DNA from: Sinorhizobium sp. 8-89
GTDB taxonomy: Bacteria; Pseudomonadota; Alphaproteobacteria; Rhizobiales; Rhizobiaceae
Assembly (NCBI RefSeq): GCF_030124325.1
Contig: NZ_JASKLR010000001.1
Coordinates: 770,200-834,199, forward strand
Direction: 5' to 3'
Length of the DNA: 64,000 nt
Shown here one piece after another: positions 7,894-18,456 of this stretch. Within the stretch, counting starts at the first letter, position 1. Each line of letters starts with the position of its first letter. The translations under genes were made by a program, and so were the position numbers. The notes under the pieces are model-generated. The model was given only the letters and a program-made list of their open reading frames with translations. It did no database searches and was not told where the DNA came from.

Positions 7894-9975
7894 ATGGCAA
7901 AGCTGAAAGTCGACGGAAAAGAGATCGAGGTCCCGGATCATTTCACGCTGCTTCAGGCGTGTGAAGAAGCCGGCGCCGAGGTTCCGCGCTTCTGTTTCCA
8001 TGAGCGGCTTTCGGTTGCCGGCAACTGCCGCATGTGTCTGATTGAGGTGAAGGGCGGGCCGCCGAAACCGGCCGCTTCCTGCGCCATGGGCGTGCGCGAT
8101 CTGCGCCCCGGCCCGAACGGCGAAGTGCCGGAAGTCTTCACGACCACGCCGATGGTCAAGAAGGCACGCGAAGGCGTCATGGAATTCCTGCTGATCAACC
8201 ATCCGCTCGACTGCCCGATCTGCGATCAGGGCGGTGAGTGCGACCTGCAGGACCAGGCCATGGCCTTCGGCATCGACAGCTCGCGCTATCAGGAGAACAA
8301 GCGCGCGGTCGAGGACAAGTATATCGGCCCGCTGGTGAAGACGGTAATGAACCGCTGCATCCACTGCACGCGTTGCGTCCGCTTCACGACTGAAGTCGCC
8401 GGCATTGCCGAACTCGGTCTCATAGGTCGCGGCGAGGACGCCGAGATCACCACCTATCTCGAGCAGGCGATGACGTCCGAGTTGCAGGGCAATGTCGTCG
8501 ACCTCTGCCCGGTCGGCGCCCTGACCTCCAAGCCATTCGCCTTCACGGCACGCCCGTGGGAACTGAACAAGACCGAATCGATCGACGTCATGGACGCGCT
8601 CGGCTCGGCGATCCGCGTCGACACGCGCGGCCGCGAAGTCATGCGCATCATGCCGCGCGTCAACGAGGACATCAACGAGGAATGGATCTCCGACAAGACC
8701 CGTTTCATCTGGGATGGCCTGAAGACACAGCGCCTTGACCGCCCCTACGTCAAGAAGGACGGCCGCCTTCAGCCCGCAAGCTGGAGCGAGGCGTTCCAGG
8801 CGATCAAGGCTGCCGTTGCGAAGACCTCGGGCGACAAGATCGGCGCGATCGCCGGCGATCTCGCTTCTGTCGAGGAAATGTACGCGCTGAAGGAACTCGT
8901 TTCGTCGCTCGGCTCGCAGAATATCGACTGCCGGCAGGATGGTGCAGCGCTCGACCCGTCGCTCGGCCGTGCGAGCTACATCTTCAATCCGACGATCCAG
9001 GGCGTCGAAAGCGCTGATGCGCTGCTTATCATCGGCTCCAATCCGCGTTTCGAAGCGTCCGTGCTCAATGCACGCATCCGCAAGCGCTACCGCATGGGCA
9101 ACTTCCCGATCGCCGTGATCGGCGAGCAGGGCGAACTGCGTTACGAATACGAATATCTCGGTGCCGGCAGCGAGACGCTGGCCGAACTTCTTTCCGGCAA
9201 GGCCAAGTTCTTCGCGACCCTGAAGAAAGCGCAGCGCCCGCTGATCATCGTCGGCCAGGGCGCGCTGGCAGGGGAGAGCGGTGCGGCCGTTCTCGCAAAC
9301 GCCGCGAAGCTCGCGGTCGCTGTCGTCGCGGTCGGCACAGACTGGAACGGTTTTGCCGTTCTTCATACGGCTGCCTCCCGCGTCGGCGCGCTCGATCTTG
9401 GCTTTGTCCCCGGCGAGGGCGGCAAGTCGGCAGGCGATATGGTCGGCAGCGCGGAAGTGCTGTTCCTGCTCGGCGCGGACGAGCTCGACCTTTCGGCGCG
9501 CAAAGGCGGCTTCACCATCTATATCGGTTCGCATGGCGACAACGGCGCACATGCAGCCGATGTCATCCTTCCGGGCGCGACCTACACCGAAAAGTCCGGG
9601 ATCTGGGTGAACACCGAAGGGCGGGTACAGATGGGCAACCGCGCCGGCTTCGCCCCTGGCGATGCGCGCGAAGACTGGGCCATCATCCGGGCGCTTTCCG
9701 ATGTGCTCGGCCGAAAGCTGCCCTTTGATTCGCTTGGTGAATTGCGCGCGAAGCTCTATGCGGCTCATCCGCATTTCGCGGAGAATGACGCGATTGCAGC
9801 GGGCAGCAGCGATGAAATTGCCGCACTCGCACAAAAAGCCGGTGAGATGGCGAAATCCGTGTTTGCGTCTCCGGTCAAAGACTTCTATTTGACGAACCCG
9901 ATAGCGCGCGCATCCGCCGTGATGGCCGAATGCTCGGCTTTGGCACGCAACAATTTCAAAGCTGCGGCGGAATGA
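7894..9975 (+). CDS. nuoG: NADH-quinone oxidoreductase subunit G
   Basis: NuoG is the largest subunit of the NADH module (693 residues) and relays electrons through several iron-sulfur clusters. The N-terminus is a [2Fe-2S] ferredoxin domain (Cys34, Cys45, Cys48, Cys63). Next come H103, Cys107, Cys110 and Cys116 for cluster N5 and the CIHCTRC motif (Cys155, 158, 161) for N4. The rest is a molybdopterin-oxidoreductase-like domain without cofactor function. A TTG at 7882 could also start translation, but the ATG at 7894 gives the family N-terminus MAKLKVDGKEI, so I chose it. Confidence 0.96.
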   Translation: MAKLKVDGKEIEVPDHFTLLQACEEAGAEVPRFCFHERLSVAGNCRMCLIEVKGGPPKPAASCAMGVRDLRPGPNGEVPEVFTTTPMVKKAREGVMEFLLINHPLDCPICDQGGECDLQDQAMAFGIDSSRYQENKRAVEDKYIGPLVKTVMNRCIHCTRCVRFTTEVAGIAELGLIGRGEDAEITTYLEQAMTSELQGNVVDLCPVGALTSKPFAFTARPWELNKTESIDVMDALGSAIRVDTRGREVMRIMPRVNEDINEEWISDKTRFIWDGLKTQRLDRPYVKKDGRLQPASWSEAFQAIKAAVAKTSGDKIGAIAGDLASVEEMYALKELVSSLGSQNIDCRQDGAALDPSLGRASYIFNPTIQGVESADALLIIGSNPRFEASVLNARIRKRYRMGNFPIAVIGEQGELRYEYEYLGAGSETLAELLSGKAKFFATLKKAQRPLIIVGQGALAGESGAAVLANAAKLAVAVVAVGTDWNGFAVLHTAASRVGALDLGFVPGEGGKSAGDMVGSAEVLFLLGADELDLSARKGGFTIYIGSHGDNGAHAADVILPGATYTEKSGIWVNTEGRVQMGNRAGFAPGDAREDWAIIRALSDVLGRKLPFDSLGELRAKLYAAHPHFAENDAIAAGSSDEIAALAQKAGEMAKSVFASPVKDFYLTNPIARASAVMAECSALARNNFKAAAE

Positions 9976-9995
9976 GCGCGAGGGAATAGAGTATC

Positions 9996-11039
9996 ATGGA
10001 CGCTTTCGTTTCGACCTATCTCTGGCCTGCGATCATCATGGTCGCCCAGTCGCTACTGCTGCTGGTCGCGCTGCTGCTCTTCATCGCCTACATTCTGCTC
10101 GCCGACCGAAAGATCTGGGCGGCCGTGCAGCTTCGCCGCGGCCCGAATGTCGTCGGTCCCTGGGGATTGTTCCAGTCCTTCGCCGACCTCCTGAAATTCG
10201 TCTTCAAGGAGCCGGTCATTCCGGCCGGCGCCAACAAGACGATCTTCCTGCTTGCGCCGCTGGTCTCGGTGACGCTTGCTCTCGCCGCCTGGGCGGTCAT
10301 TCCGCTCAACGCGAACTGGGTGATCGCGAACATCAACGTCGGTATCCTGTTCGTCTTCGCCATATCTTCTCTCGAAGTTTATGGCATCATCATGGGCGGT
10401 TGGGCGTCGAACTCGAAGTATCCCTTCCTTGGCGCGTTGCGTTCCGCCGCGCAGATGGTGTCCTACGAAGTCTCGATCGGCTTCGTCATCGTCACGGTTC
10501 TTCTTTGCGTCGGCTCGCTCAACCTAACGGACATCGTCATTGCCCAGACCGACGGCATCGGAACGATGATTGGCCTGCCAGCCTCCTTCCTCGACTGGCA
10601 CTGGCTGTCGCTCTTCCCGATGTTCATCGTGTTCTTCATCTCGGCCCTTGCCGAGACGAACCGTCCGCCCTTCGACCTGCCCGAAGCCGAATCCGAACTC
10701 GTCGCCGGCTTCATGGTCGAATACGGCTCCACCCCGTACATGATGTTCATGCTCGGCGAATATGCGGCGATCTGCCTGATGTGCGCGCTGACGACGATCC
10801 TGTTCCTCGGTGGCTGGCTGCCCCCGGTTGACATCTGGCTGCTGAACTGGGTCCCAGGAATCGTCTGGTTCGTGCTCAAGGCCTCGTTCGTCTTCTTCAT
10901 GTTCGCGATGGTCAAGGCGTTCGTGCCGCGCTACCGCTACGATCAGCTGATGCGCCTCGGCTGGAAGGTCTTCCTTCCGCTGTCGCTCGCCATGGTCGTG
11001 ATCGTCGCATTCGTTCTGAAGCTGATGGGATGGGCTTGA
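9996..11039 (+). CDS. nuoH: NADH-quinone oxidoreductase subunit H
   Basis: NuoH is the membrane subunit that joins the peripheral and membrane arms and lines the quinone entry channel. The 347-residue sequence has about eight hydrophobic helices. The conserved [19 protein letters not shown] loop near residues 210-230 is present, as is [11 protein letters not shown] in the first cytoplasmic loop (about 48-58). Length and order in the operon are standard. Confidence 0.97.
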   Translation: MDAFVSTYLWPAIIMVAQSLLLLVALLLFIAYILLADRKIWAAVQLRRGPNVVGPWGLFQSFADLLKFVFKEPVIPAGANKTIFLLAPLVSVTLALAAWAVIPLNANWVIANINVGILFVFAISSLEVYGIIMGGWASNSKYPFLGALRSAAQMVSYEVSIGFVIVTVLLCVGSLNLTDIVIAQTDGIGTMIGLPASFLDWHWLSLFPMFIVFFISALAETNRPPFDLPEAESELVAGFMVEYGSTPYMMFMLGEYAAICLMCALTTILFLGGWLPPVDIWLLNWVPGIVWFVLKASFVFFMFAMVKAFVPRYRYDQLMRLGWKVFLPLSLAMVVIVAFVLKLMGWA

Positions 11040-11103
11040 TGTCCGCTCAAGCTTCGCTGAATACCGCCGGTGTCTTCGATGCCGGCAAGTTTGGAGGTAA
11101 ATG

Positions 11104-11595
11104 ATGGCCGGTCTTTCGCAAGCCGTCAACTCGCTGTTTCTCAAGGAATTCGTCGGCGCATTCTTCCTGTCGATGCGCTATTTCTTCAGGCCGAAGGCAA
11201 CCGTGAACTACCCCTTCGAAAAGGGCCCGGTCAGTCCGCGGTTCCGCGGCGAACATGCGCTTCGCCGCTATCCGAATGGGGAAGAGCGCTGCATCGCCTG
11301 CAAGCTGTGCGAGGCGATCTGTCCTGCCCAGGCAATCACCATCGAAGCCGGCCCGCGCCGCAACGACGGCACGCGTCGCACGGTGCGCTACGACATCGAC
11401 ATGGTGAAGTGCATCTATTGCGGCTTTTGCCAGGAGGCCTGTCCGGTCGACGCCATCGTCGAGGGGCCGAACTTCGAATTCGCCACCGAAACGCGTGAAG
11501 AGCTTTACTACGACAAGGAGAAGCTGCTCGCTAACGGCGACCGGTGGGAACGCGAAATCGCGCGTAACATCGCGATGGACTCGCCCTACCGCTGA
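11104..11595 (+). CDS. nuoI: NADH-quinone oxidoreductase subunit I
   Basis: NuoI is the TYKY homolog of complex I and carries two [4Fe-4S] clusters, N6a and N6b. Both CxxCxxCxxxCP motifs are present: Cys63, 66, 69, 73 and Cys103, 106, 109, 113. The gene begins ATGATG. GGAGG at 11093-11097 is 6 bases from the second ATG but only 3 from the first (11101), so I took 11104, giving 163 residues; one extra Met is possible. A 145-base gap separates it from nuoJ, the largest in the operon. Confidence 0.95.
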   Translation: MAGLSQAVNSLFLKEFVGAFFLSMRYFFRPKATVNYPFEKGPVSPRFRGEHALRRYPNGEERCIACKLCEAICPAQAITIEAGPRRNDGTRRTVRYDIDMVKCIYCGFCQEACPVDAIVEGPNFEFATETREELYYDKEKLLANGDRWEREIARNIAMDSPYR

Positions 11596-11655
11596 GGCTA
11601 TCCGCGTAACGCTGCATCGCGCCGCTTCCGAGCGGTGCATGTGAAACAGGTATTG

Positions 11656-11688
11656 GGCATTTGGCCGGACCGTGTCCGGCATTGCCCG
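11656..11688 (+). promoter_or_regulatory. Strong hairpin in the nuoI-nuoJ gap
   Basis: GGCCGGAC-CGT-GTCCGGC forms a near-perfect stem, extended by flanking GGGCA and TGCCC. A second, weaker inverted repeat (GCCGCT with AGCGGTGC) lies just upstream. There is no T tract, so it is more likely an mRNA-processing or stability element, or a mobile palindromic unit, than a terminator. Confidence 0.5.
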
Positions 11689-11740
11689 TGGAGTGGGGGC
11701 AGGCGCCTTCACGCCGAGCAAGACGAAAAAGGCACCGATC

Positions 11741-12355
11741 ATGGGTCTGCAGGTTCTTTTTTTCTATCTCTTTGCCTTCATTGCGGTGGCATCGGCATTC
11801 ATGGTCATTGCGGCTAAGAATCCGGTTTACTCCGTTCTGTTCCTGATCCTGACCTTCTTTAACTCGGCAGGGCTCTTCCTGCTGACGGGGGCCGAGTTCC
11901 TCGCGATGATCCTGCTCGTCGTCTATGTCGGCGCGGTGGCTGTTCTGTTCCTGTTCGTCGTCATGATGCTCGACATCGATTTCGCGGAACTGCGTGCGGG
12001 TGTTCTTGAATATGCGCCGATCGGCGCGCTGATCGGCTTGATCCTTGCGGCCGAGCTCATCATCGTCGTCGGCGGCACCACGTTCTCGCCGGAAATCGCC
12101 AAGGGCATCTCGATGCCGATCCCGCCGGCAACCGAGCGGACGAATACCGCCGCACTCGGCGACGTTCTCTACACCCACTACATCTACTTCTTCCAGATCG
12201 CGGGGCTCGTGCTGCTCGTCGCCATGATCGGCGCCATCGTGCTGACGCTCCGTCACCGCCAGAACATCAAGCGCCAGAGCATTCCGCGCCAGGTTGCCCG
12301 CACACCGGAGACGGCCGTCGAGGTGGTCACGGTCAAGCCCGGGCAGGGCATCTAA
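11741..12355 (+). CDS. nuoJ: NADH-quinone oxidoreductase subunit J
   Basis: NuoJ is the ND6-like membrane subunit of complex I. The 204-residue protein has five predicted membrane helices, with the conserved [20 protein letters not shown] helix (about 57-77) that contains the pi-bulge region seen in ND6. The ATG at 11741 yields [12 protein letters not shown], the typical start; longer in-frame starts run through the hairpin-containing gap and are rejected. Confidence 0.95.
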   Translation: MGLQVLFFYLFAFIAVASAFMVIAAKNPVYSVLFLILTFFNSAGLFLLTGAEFLAMILLVVYVGAVAVLFLFVVMMLDIDFAELRAGVLEYAPIGALIGLILAAELIIVVGGTTFSPEIAKGISMPIPPATERTNTAALGDVLYTHYIYFFQIAGLVLLVAMIGAIVLTLRHRQNIKRQSIPRQVARTPETAVEVVTVKPGQGI

Positions 12356-12383
12356 TCCGGACGCGAGGTCGAGGAACTACAAC

Positions 12384-12692
12384 ATGGAAATCGGAATTTC
12401 CCACTATCTGACCGTCAGCGCCATCCTGTTCACGCTCGGCGTCTTTGGCATCTTTCTCAATCGGAAGAACGTCATCGTCATCCTGATGTCGGTGGAACTC
12501 ATCCTGCTCGCGGTCAATATCAACATGGTGGCCTTCTCGGCCTTCCTCAACGACATCACCGGTCAGGTCTTCGCGCTGTTCATCCTGACCGTGGCGGCCG
12601 CCGAGGCGGCCATCGGGCTTGCAATTCTCGTCGTCTTCTATCGCAACCGCGGCTCGATTGCCGTCGAAGACGTCAACATGATGAAGGGCTGA
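12384..12692 (+). CDS. nuoK: NADH-quinone oxidoreductase subunit K
   Basis: NuoK is the ND4L-like subunit: 102 residues, three membrane helices. The two conserved membrane glutamates expected in proton translocation appear in the second and third helices (within [12 protein letters not shown] and [12 protein letters not shown]). The start at 12384 gives the usual [16 protein letters not shown]. nuoL follows after 7 bases. Confidence 0.97.
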   Translation: MEIGISHYLTVSAILFTLGVFGIFLNRKNVIVILMSVELILLAVNINMVAFSAFLNDITGQVFALFILTVAAAEAAIGLAILVVFYRNRGSIAVEDVNMMKG

Positions 12693-12699
12693 TCGGGCT

Positions 12700-14694
12700 A
12701 TGGACACCATTATCAAGGCTATCGTCTTTTTGCCTCTGATCGGCTTTCTCATTGCGGGTCTTCTCGGCACGCAGATCGGTGCGAAGGCATCCGAATACGT
12801 GACAAGCGGATTGATGATCATCGCGGTCGCGCTGTCCTGGTTCGTTTTCTTCGACGTCGCGCTTGGCGAAGAGGAAATGATCAAGATCTCGGTGTTGCGC
12901 TGGATCCAGTCCGGCAGCTTCGATGTCGAATGGGCCTTCCGTGTCGACACCCTGACCGCGGTCATGTTCGTGGTGGTCAACACGGTTTCGACGCTCGTGC
13001 ACGTCTATTCGATCGGATACATGCATCATGATCCGCATCGGCCGCGCTTCTTCGCCTATCTGTCGCTCTTCACCTTTGCGATGCTGATGCTGATCACGTC
13101 GGACAACCTCTTGCAGATGTTCTTCGGCTGGGAAGGCGTGGGCCTGGCGTCCTATCTCTTGATCGGCTTCTGGTACAAGAAGCCTTCCGCCAATGCGGCG
13201 GCGATCAAGGCCTTCATCGTCAACCGTGTCGGCGACTTTGGTTTCTCGCTCGGAATCTTCTGCGTCTTCGTGCTCTTCGGTTCGATCAACCTCGAAACCA
13301 TCTTTGCCGCCGCACAAAGCTACCTGCCGGCAGAAGGCGCCGAGGCAGGGGAACCCGTCATCACGCTGTTCGGTATGCAGCTCGACAAGGCGCATGCCTT
13401 GACCGCCACCTGCCTGCTGCTCTTCATGGGCGCAATGGGCAAGTCGGCGCAGTTCCTGCTGCACACTTGGCTGCCGGACGCGATGGAGGGACCGACGCCA
13501 GTGTCGGCCCTCATCCATGCCGCAACCATGGTCACCGCCGGTGTCTTCCTCGTTGCCCGCATGTCGCCGCTGTTCGAGCTCTCGCCCGATGCGCTGACGG
13601 TCGTTACCCTGGTCGGTGCCATCACGGCATTCTTTGCCGCAACCGTCGGCCTCGTGCAGAACGATATCAAGCGCGTCATCGCCTACTCGACCTGCTCGCA
13701 GCTCGGTTACATGTTCGTGGCACTCGGCGTCGGCGCCTATGGTGCCGCTATCTTCCACCTCTTCACGCACGCCTTCTTCAAGGCGCTCCTGTTCCTCGGC
13801 GCCGGTTCGGTGATCCACGCCGTCGATGGAGAGCAGGACATGCGTTACATGGGCGGATTGCGCACGCACATCCCGGTCACCTACTGGATGATGTTCATCG
13901 GTACGATCGCGCTGACCGGCGTCGGCATTCCGGGGACCGTCATCGGCACGGCCGGCTTTTTCTCGAAGGATGCGATCATCGAATCCACCTTCGCCTCGCA
14001 TGGTGCCGTTTCCGGCGTCGCATTCATCCTTCTCGTGATCGCCGCTCTGTTCACGAGCTTCTATTCGTGGCGTCTGACCTTCATGACGTTCCACGGCAGG
14101 CCGCGGGCTTCTTCGGACGTCATGCATCACGTCCATGAGTCACCGCAGGTGATGCTGGTGCCGCTCTATATCCTCGGCGCCGGCGCGCTCTTCGCGGGCT
14201 TCCTGTTCCATGATTATTTCTTCGGCCATCACTATGTCGAGTTCTGGCAGGGCTCTCTCTTCACACTGCCTGAAAACGAAATTCTCGAGGAATACCACCA
14301 CGTTCCGCTTTGGGTGAAATGGAGCCCGTTCGTGGCCATGGCGCTTGGTCTCTACACCGCCTGGTACATGTACATCCGCTCGCCGGAAACACCGAAGTAT
14401 CTCGCACAGCAACACCGTGGTCTCTACCAGTTCCTGCTCAACAAGTGGTATTTCGACGAACTGTACGATTTCCTCTTCGTCCGCACCGCAAAGCGTCTCG
14501 GTACCTTCCTCTGGAAGGAGGGTGACGGCCGGGTCATCGACGGCGTCGGACCGAATGGTGTTGCGGCACGCGTTCTCGACGTGACCGACCGCGTCGTCCG
14601 GTTGCAGACCGGTTACCTCTATCACTACGCGTTCGCCATGCTGATCGGCATCGCTGCGCTCGTTACATGGATGATGCTCGGGAGTTCCTTCTGA
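12700..14694 (+). CDS. nuoL: NADH-quinone oxidoreductase subunit L
   Basis: NuoL is the distal antiporter-like subunit of complex I. It has 664 residues, a multi-helix Mrp/ND5 core, and a C-terminal amphipathic lateral helix region. The conserved [16 protein letters not shown] segment and the [20 protein letters not shown] proton-channel motif are clear. Its TGA overlaps the nuoM ATG by one base. Confidence 0.97.
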   Translation: MDTIIKAIVFLPLIGFLIAGLLGTQIGAKASEYVTSGLMIIAVALSWFVFFDVALGEEEMIKISVLRWIQSGSFDVEWAFRVDTLTAVMFVVVNTVSTLVHVYSIGYMHHDPHRPRFFAYLSLFTFAMLMLITSDNLLQMFFGWEGVGLASYLLIGFWYKKPSANAAAIKAFIVNRVGDFGFSLGIFCVFVLFGSINLETIFAAAQSYLPAEGAEAGEPVITLFGMQLDKAHALTATCLLLFMGAMGKSAQFLLHTWLPDAMEGPTPVSALIHAATMVTAGVFLVARMSPLFELSPDALTVVTLVGAITAFFAATVGLVQNDIKRVIAYSTCSQLGYMFVALGVGAYGAAIFHLFTHAFFKALLFLGAGSVIHAVDGEQDMRYMGGLRTHIPVTYWMMFIGTIALTGVGIPGTVIGTAGFFSKDAIIESTFASHGAVSGVAFILLVIAALFTSFYSWRLTFMTFHGRPRASSDVMHHVHESPQVMLVPLYILGAGALFAGFLFHDYFFGHHYVEFWQGSLFTLPENEILEEYHHVPLWVKWSPFVAMALGLYTAWYMYIRSPETPKYLAQQHRGLYQFLLNKWYFDELYDFLFVRTAKRLGTFLWKEGDGRVIDGVGPNGVAARVLDVTDRVVRLQTGYLYHYAFAMLIGIAALVTWMMLGSSF

Positions 14695-16205
14695 TGACCG
14701 ATTGGCCCGTACTTTCCGCGGTCACCTTCATGCCGCTCGTCGGCGTTCTGCTTCTCTTGCTGACAAGGGAAGACAGCGTCTACGGCCGCCGCAACATCCT
14801 GAACGTGTCGCTGCTGACGACGATCTTCACCTTCGCCGTATCGCTCTACATCTGGTATCAGTTCGATGCCTCGAACCCCGGCTTCCAGATGGTCGAGAAG
14901 CGCGAATGGCTCGGCGCCGGCATCTCCTATCATCTCGGCATTGACGGCATTTCCGTTCTGTTCGTGCCTCTGACGGCACTCTTGATGCCATTCTGCGTGC
15001 TCGCAAGCTGGTTCACGATCGAGAAGCGCCTGAAGGAATACATGATTGCGTTTCTGATACTGGAAACGCTTATGCTGGGCGTCTTCGTCTCGCTCGATAT
15101 CGTGCTCTTCTACGTGTTCTTCGAAGCGGGCCTCATTCCGATGTTCATCATCATCGGCGTCTGGGGCGGCAAGGATCGCGTTTATGCGAGTTACAAGTTC
15201 TTCCTTTACACGTTGCTTGGCTCGGTGCTGATGCTGCTTGCCATCATGGCGATGTACTGGCAGGCTGGCACGACCGACATCACGGAACTGCTCGCCTACA
15301 AGTTCCCACGCGGGATGCAGACCTGGCTATGGCTTGCCTTCTTCGCCTCCTTCGCGGTGAAGATGCCGATGTGGCCGGTTCACACCTGGCTTCCGGACGC
15401 GCACGTCCAGGCTCCGACAGCGGGTTCCGTGATCCTGGCCGGCATCCTGCTGAAGCTCGGCGGCTACGGCTTCCTGCGCTTCTCGCTGCCGATGTTCCCG
15501 CTCGCGTCGGACTATTTCGCGCCGTTCGTCTTCACGCTCTCGATCATCGCGATCATCTACACCTCGCTGGTGGCGATGATGCAGACCGACATCAAGAAGC
15601 TGATCGCCTATTCCTCGGTGGCGCACATGGGCTATGTGACCATGGGCACGTTCGCCGCCAACACGCAGGGCGTTCAGGGTGCCATCTTCCAGATGTTGTC
15701 GCACGGCGTCGTCTCCGGCGCGCTCTTCCTTTGCGTCGGCGTCGTCTATGATCGGCTGCACACCCGCGAGATCGCTGCCTATGGCGGCCTCGTCAACAAC
15801 ATGCCGAAATATGCGGTCGCCTTCATGGTCTTCACCATGGCGAACGTCGGCCTTCCCGGCACCTCCGGTTTCGTCGGCGAAGTGCTGACGCTGGTTGGCG
15901 CCTTCCGCGCCAATACCTGGGTCGCCTTCTTCGCGACGACCGGCGTCATTCTGTCGGCCGCCTATGCGCTCTGGCTCTACCGTCGGGTGATCTTCGGTGC
16001 GCTTGAGAAGGAGAGCCTGAAGGCGTTGCTCGATCTGTCGGCGCGCGAGAAGCTTATTCTTTACCCGCTGGTGATCCTGACGATCTTCTTCGGTGTCTAT
16101 CCGGCACCGGTCTTCGATGCGACGGCGGCTTCCGTGGATCTGCTCGTCAACAACTACTCCGCAGCCCTGCAGGCAGCGCAAGACGTTGCGCTTTCGGTGC
16201 AATGA
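14694..16205 (+). CDS. nuoM: NADH-quinone oxidoreductase subunit M
   Basis: NuoM is the ND4-like antiporter subunit, 503 residues. Recognisable are [18 protein letters not shown], the proton-channel block [20 protein letters not shown], and [16 protein letters not shown]. The ATG at 14694 overlaps the nuoL stop and gives [14 protein letters not shown]; the longer upstream reading frame lies inside nuoL and is not used. Confidence 0.97.
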   Translation: MTDWPVLSAVTFMPLVGVLLLLLTREDSVYGRRNILNVSLLTTIFTFAVSLYIWYQFDASNPGFQMVEKREWLGAGISYHLGIDGISVLFVPLTALLMPFCVLASWFTIEKRLKEYMIAFLILETLMLGVFVSLDIVLFYVFFEAGLIPMFIIIGVWGGKDRVYASYKFFLYTLLGSVLMLLAIMAMYWQAGTTDITELLAYKFPRGMQTWLWLAFFASFAVKMPMWPVHTWLPDAHVQAPTAGSVILAGILLKLGGYGFLRFSLPMFPLASDYFAPFVFTLSIIAIIYTSLVAMMQTDIKKLIAYSSVAHMGYVTMGTFAANTQGVQGAIFQMLSHGVVSGALFLCVGVVYDRLHTREIAAYGGLVNNMPKYAVAFMVFTMANVGLPGTSGFVGEVLTLVGAFRANTWVAFFATTGVILSAAYALWLYRRVIFGALEKESLKALLDLSAREKLILYPLVILTIFFGVYPAPVFDATAASVDLLVNNYSAALQAAQDVALSVQ

Positions 16206-16224
16206 CCACAGGACGTGACTGGAC

Positions 16225-17667
16225 ATGACTGCTGAAACCCTCTTTGCAAGCCTGCAACTCTCGGTCCCTGAACTGATCCTCGCGGTCGGCGCGATGGTAC
16301 TGTTGATGATCGGCGTCTTTTCGAGCGAACGGTCCACACCGACGGTAACCGGGCTTGCGGTCGCACTGCTGATCATCGCGGGGCTGTGGCTAGTCCTGAA
16401 GACCGGCGAGGGCGCGGCCTATGGCGGCGCCTTCCTCTCCGATCCCTTCGCCAAGTTCATGAAGGTCCTGGCGCTGATCGGCTCCATTACTGCGATGGTG
16501 ATGACCGTCGGTCACGCCCGCTCGGCCCAGATCGACCGTTTCGAGTTTCCGGTGCTCCTGGTTCTGGCGACCCTCGGCATGCTGCTGATGATCTCCGCCA
16601 ACGACCTGATCTCGCTCTACCTGTCGCTGGAACTGCAGTCGCTCGCCCTCTACGTCGTAGCGGCGATCAATCGTGACAGCATCCGTTCGACGGAAGCCGG
16701 GTTGAAATATTTCGTTCTGGGTGCCCTGTCGTCGGGCATGATGCTTTACGGCATGTCGCTTGTTTACGGTTTCACCGGCCATACCGGCTTCGACGAGATC
16801 GCTGCGGCGCTGACGGCGGAAGGCCGGTCGCTCGGGCTGGTCTTCGGCCTGGTATTCATCCTCGCCGGCCTCGCTTTCAAGATTTCCGCGGTTCCGTTCC
16901 ACATGTGGACGCCGGACGTTTACGAGGGCGCGCCGACCCCGGTCACGGCCTTCTTCGCCGCCGCTCCGAAGGTCGCGGCGATGTCGATCCTCGTTCGCAT
17001 CGTCATCAACGCCTTCGAACCGGTGGTGGCCGACTGGCAGCAGATCATCGTCTTCATCTCGATCGCTTCCATGCTGCTCGGTGCCTTCGCGGCAATCGGC
17101 CAGAGGAACATCAAACGGCTGATGGCCTATTCTTCGATCGGCCACATGGGCTATGCCCTGGTCGGCCTTGCGGCCGGCTCGATGGCCGGAGTGCGCGGCG
17201 TGATCCTCTACATGCTGATCTACATGATCATGACGCTCGGTACCTTTGCCTGCATTCTCGCCATGCGCCGCAAGGAAGGCGAGCACGTCGAGAACATCGA
17301 TGATCTTGCCGGCCTCTCGCAGACCAATCCGTTCATGGCAACGGTGCTGACGATCCTGATGTTTTCGCTGGCCGGCATTCCGCCGCTCGCAGGTTTCTTC
17401 GCGAAGTATTTCGTGTTCGTCGCCGCAATCGAGGCGCATCTCTACGCGCTCGCGATCATAGGCGTGCTCGCGTCCGTCGTCGGCGCCTATTATTACCTCC
17501 GTGTGATCAAGGTCATGTGGTTCGATGAAGCCAAGGGTGAATTTGCCCGCACTGCCGGCGAACTGCGTCTTGTCTTCGGCCTTTCCGGTCTGTTCGTTCT
17601 CGGTTACGTGCTGATCGGCGGCCCGCTCGGAAGCGCCGCGGAAGTTGCGGCCCGGACCTTCTTTTGA
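16225..17667 (+). CDS. nuoN: NADH-quinone oxidoreductase subunit N
   Basis: NuoN is the ND2-like antiporter subunit and the last nuo gene. The 480-residue protein has around 14 hydrophobic helices with the family blocks [36 protein letters not shown] and [16 protein letters not shown]. Its stop codon overlaps the presumed TTG start of birA, so the biotin ligase is probably translated from the same messenger. Confidence 0.97.
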   Translation: MTAETLFASLQLSVPELILAVGAMVLLMIGVFSSERSTPTVTGLAVALLIIAGLWLVLKTGEGAAYGGAFLSDPFAKFMKVLALIGSITAMVMTVGHARSAQIDRFEFPVLLVLATLGMLLMISANDLISLYLSLELQSLALYVVAAINRDSIRSTEAGLKYFVLGALSSGMMLYGMSLVYGFTGHTGFDEIAAALTAEGRSLGLVFGLVFILAGLAFKISAVPFHMWTPDVYEGAPTPVTAFFAAAPKVAAMSILVRIVINAFEPVVADWQQIIVFISIASMLLGAFAAIGQRNIKRLMAYSSIGHMGYALVGLAAGSMAGVRGVILYMLIYMIMTLGTFACILAMRRKEGEHVENIDDLAGLSQTNPFMATVLTILMFSLAGIPPLAGFFAKYFVFVAAIEAHLYALAIIGVLASVVGAYYYLRVIKVMWFDEAKGEFARTAGELRLVFGLSGLFVLGYVLIGGPLGSAAEVAARTFF

Positions 17668-18431
17668 CCGGCGGAAAGGGCGGCGGCCGGATTTCGCTTG
17701 ACGACTTCCGGCACGTCGCGCTTGCCGAGACCGTCTCGACCAACAGCGAGTGCCTGGCGAGGGCGCGCGAAGGCGATCCAGGTAATCTCTGGATCACCGC
17801 CCGGCGCCAGACGGGCGGTCGCGGCCGTCGCGGCCGCGCCTGGTTTTCCGAGCCTGGCAATCTCTACGCATCGCTGCTTCTCATCGATCCGGCACCGGTC
17901 GCGCGACTGCATTCCCTGCCTCTTGCAGTCGCGGTGGCGGCGCACCGCGCGATCCGGATGGTGATGCCGCCGGCGGCAGCGCCCGTTGAGATCAAATGGC
18001 CAAACGACATCCTCATCGACGGAAAGAAGGCATGCGGCATTCTTCTCGAAGGGGAGGAGCTTGCCGATGATCGGCGGGCGCTGGTCATCGGCTTCGGAGT
18101 GAATGTCGGTGTCGCGCCGGAGGGGGCGCTCTATCCTGCGACATCGCTTCGTCGCGAAGGGGCGTCGGCGTCGCCCGAGGAACTGTTCGCACATCTTTTT
18201 CTCGCCGTGGCCGAGATGCTCGCGCTCTGGGATCGCGGCACGGGTATCGGCAAGATCACAGAACTTTGGCGTTCGGCGGCGCGCGGCATTGGCGAGACGA
18301 TCACTGTCAACCTGCCGGATCGATCGCTTTCGGGCCGTTTTGTCGGTATTGACCACGACGGCAGGTTGTTGCTCGATACCGGCGCCGGCACGCAGCAGGC
18401 GATCGCCGCCGGTGATGTATTTTTTGGATGA
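17664..18431 (+). CDS. birA: Biotin--[acetyl-CoA-carboxylase] ligase, catalytic type without DNA-binding domain
   Basis: This enzyme activates biotin to biotinyl-AMP and transfers it to carboxylase carrier proteins such as the AccB at 63.3-63.8 kb. The 255 residues contain the biotin-binding loop [10 protein letters not shown] (about 51-60) and [20 protein letters not shown] (about 112-131). There is no N-terminal helix-turn-helix, so it should not act as the biotin repressor, unlike E. coli BirA. The TTG at 17664 overlaps the nuoN TGA; no better start is visible upstream of the conserved region. Confidence 0.93.
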   Translation: MTGGKGGGRISLDDFRHVALAETVSTNSECLARAREGDPGNLWITARRQTGGRGRRGRAWFSEPGNLYASLLLIDPAPVARLHSLPLAVAVAAHRAIRMVMPPAAAPVEIKWPNDILIDGKKACGILLEGEELADDRRALVIGFGVNVGVAPEGALYPATSLRREGASASPEELFAHLFLAVAEMLALWDRGTGIGKITELWRSAARGIGETITVNLPDRSLSGRFVGIDHDGRLLLDTGAGTQQAIAAGDVFFG

Positions 18432-18456
18432 TTGAAGAATAGGGGCGCGCAAAGAT

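Noticed and set aside
7804-9834. A 676-codon open frame antisense to nuoG, and several other long antisense frames (for example 12673-14136 and 28518-29777).
   Set aside because: They mirror strongly conserved genes on the other strand, have Arg/His/Asp-rich composition typical of antisense frames in high-GC DNA, and have no ribosome-binding sites.
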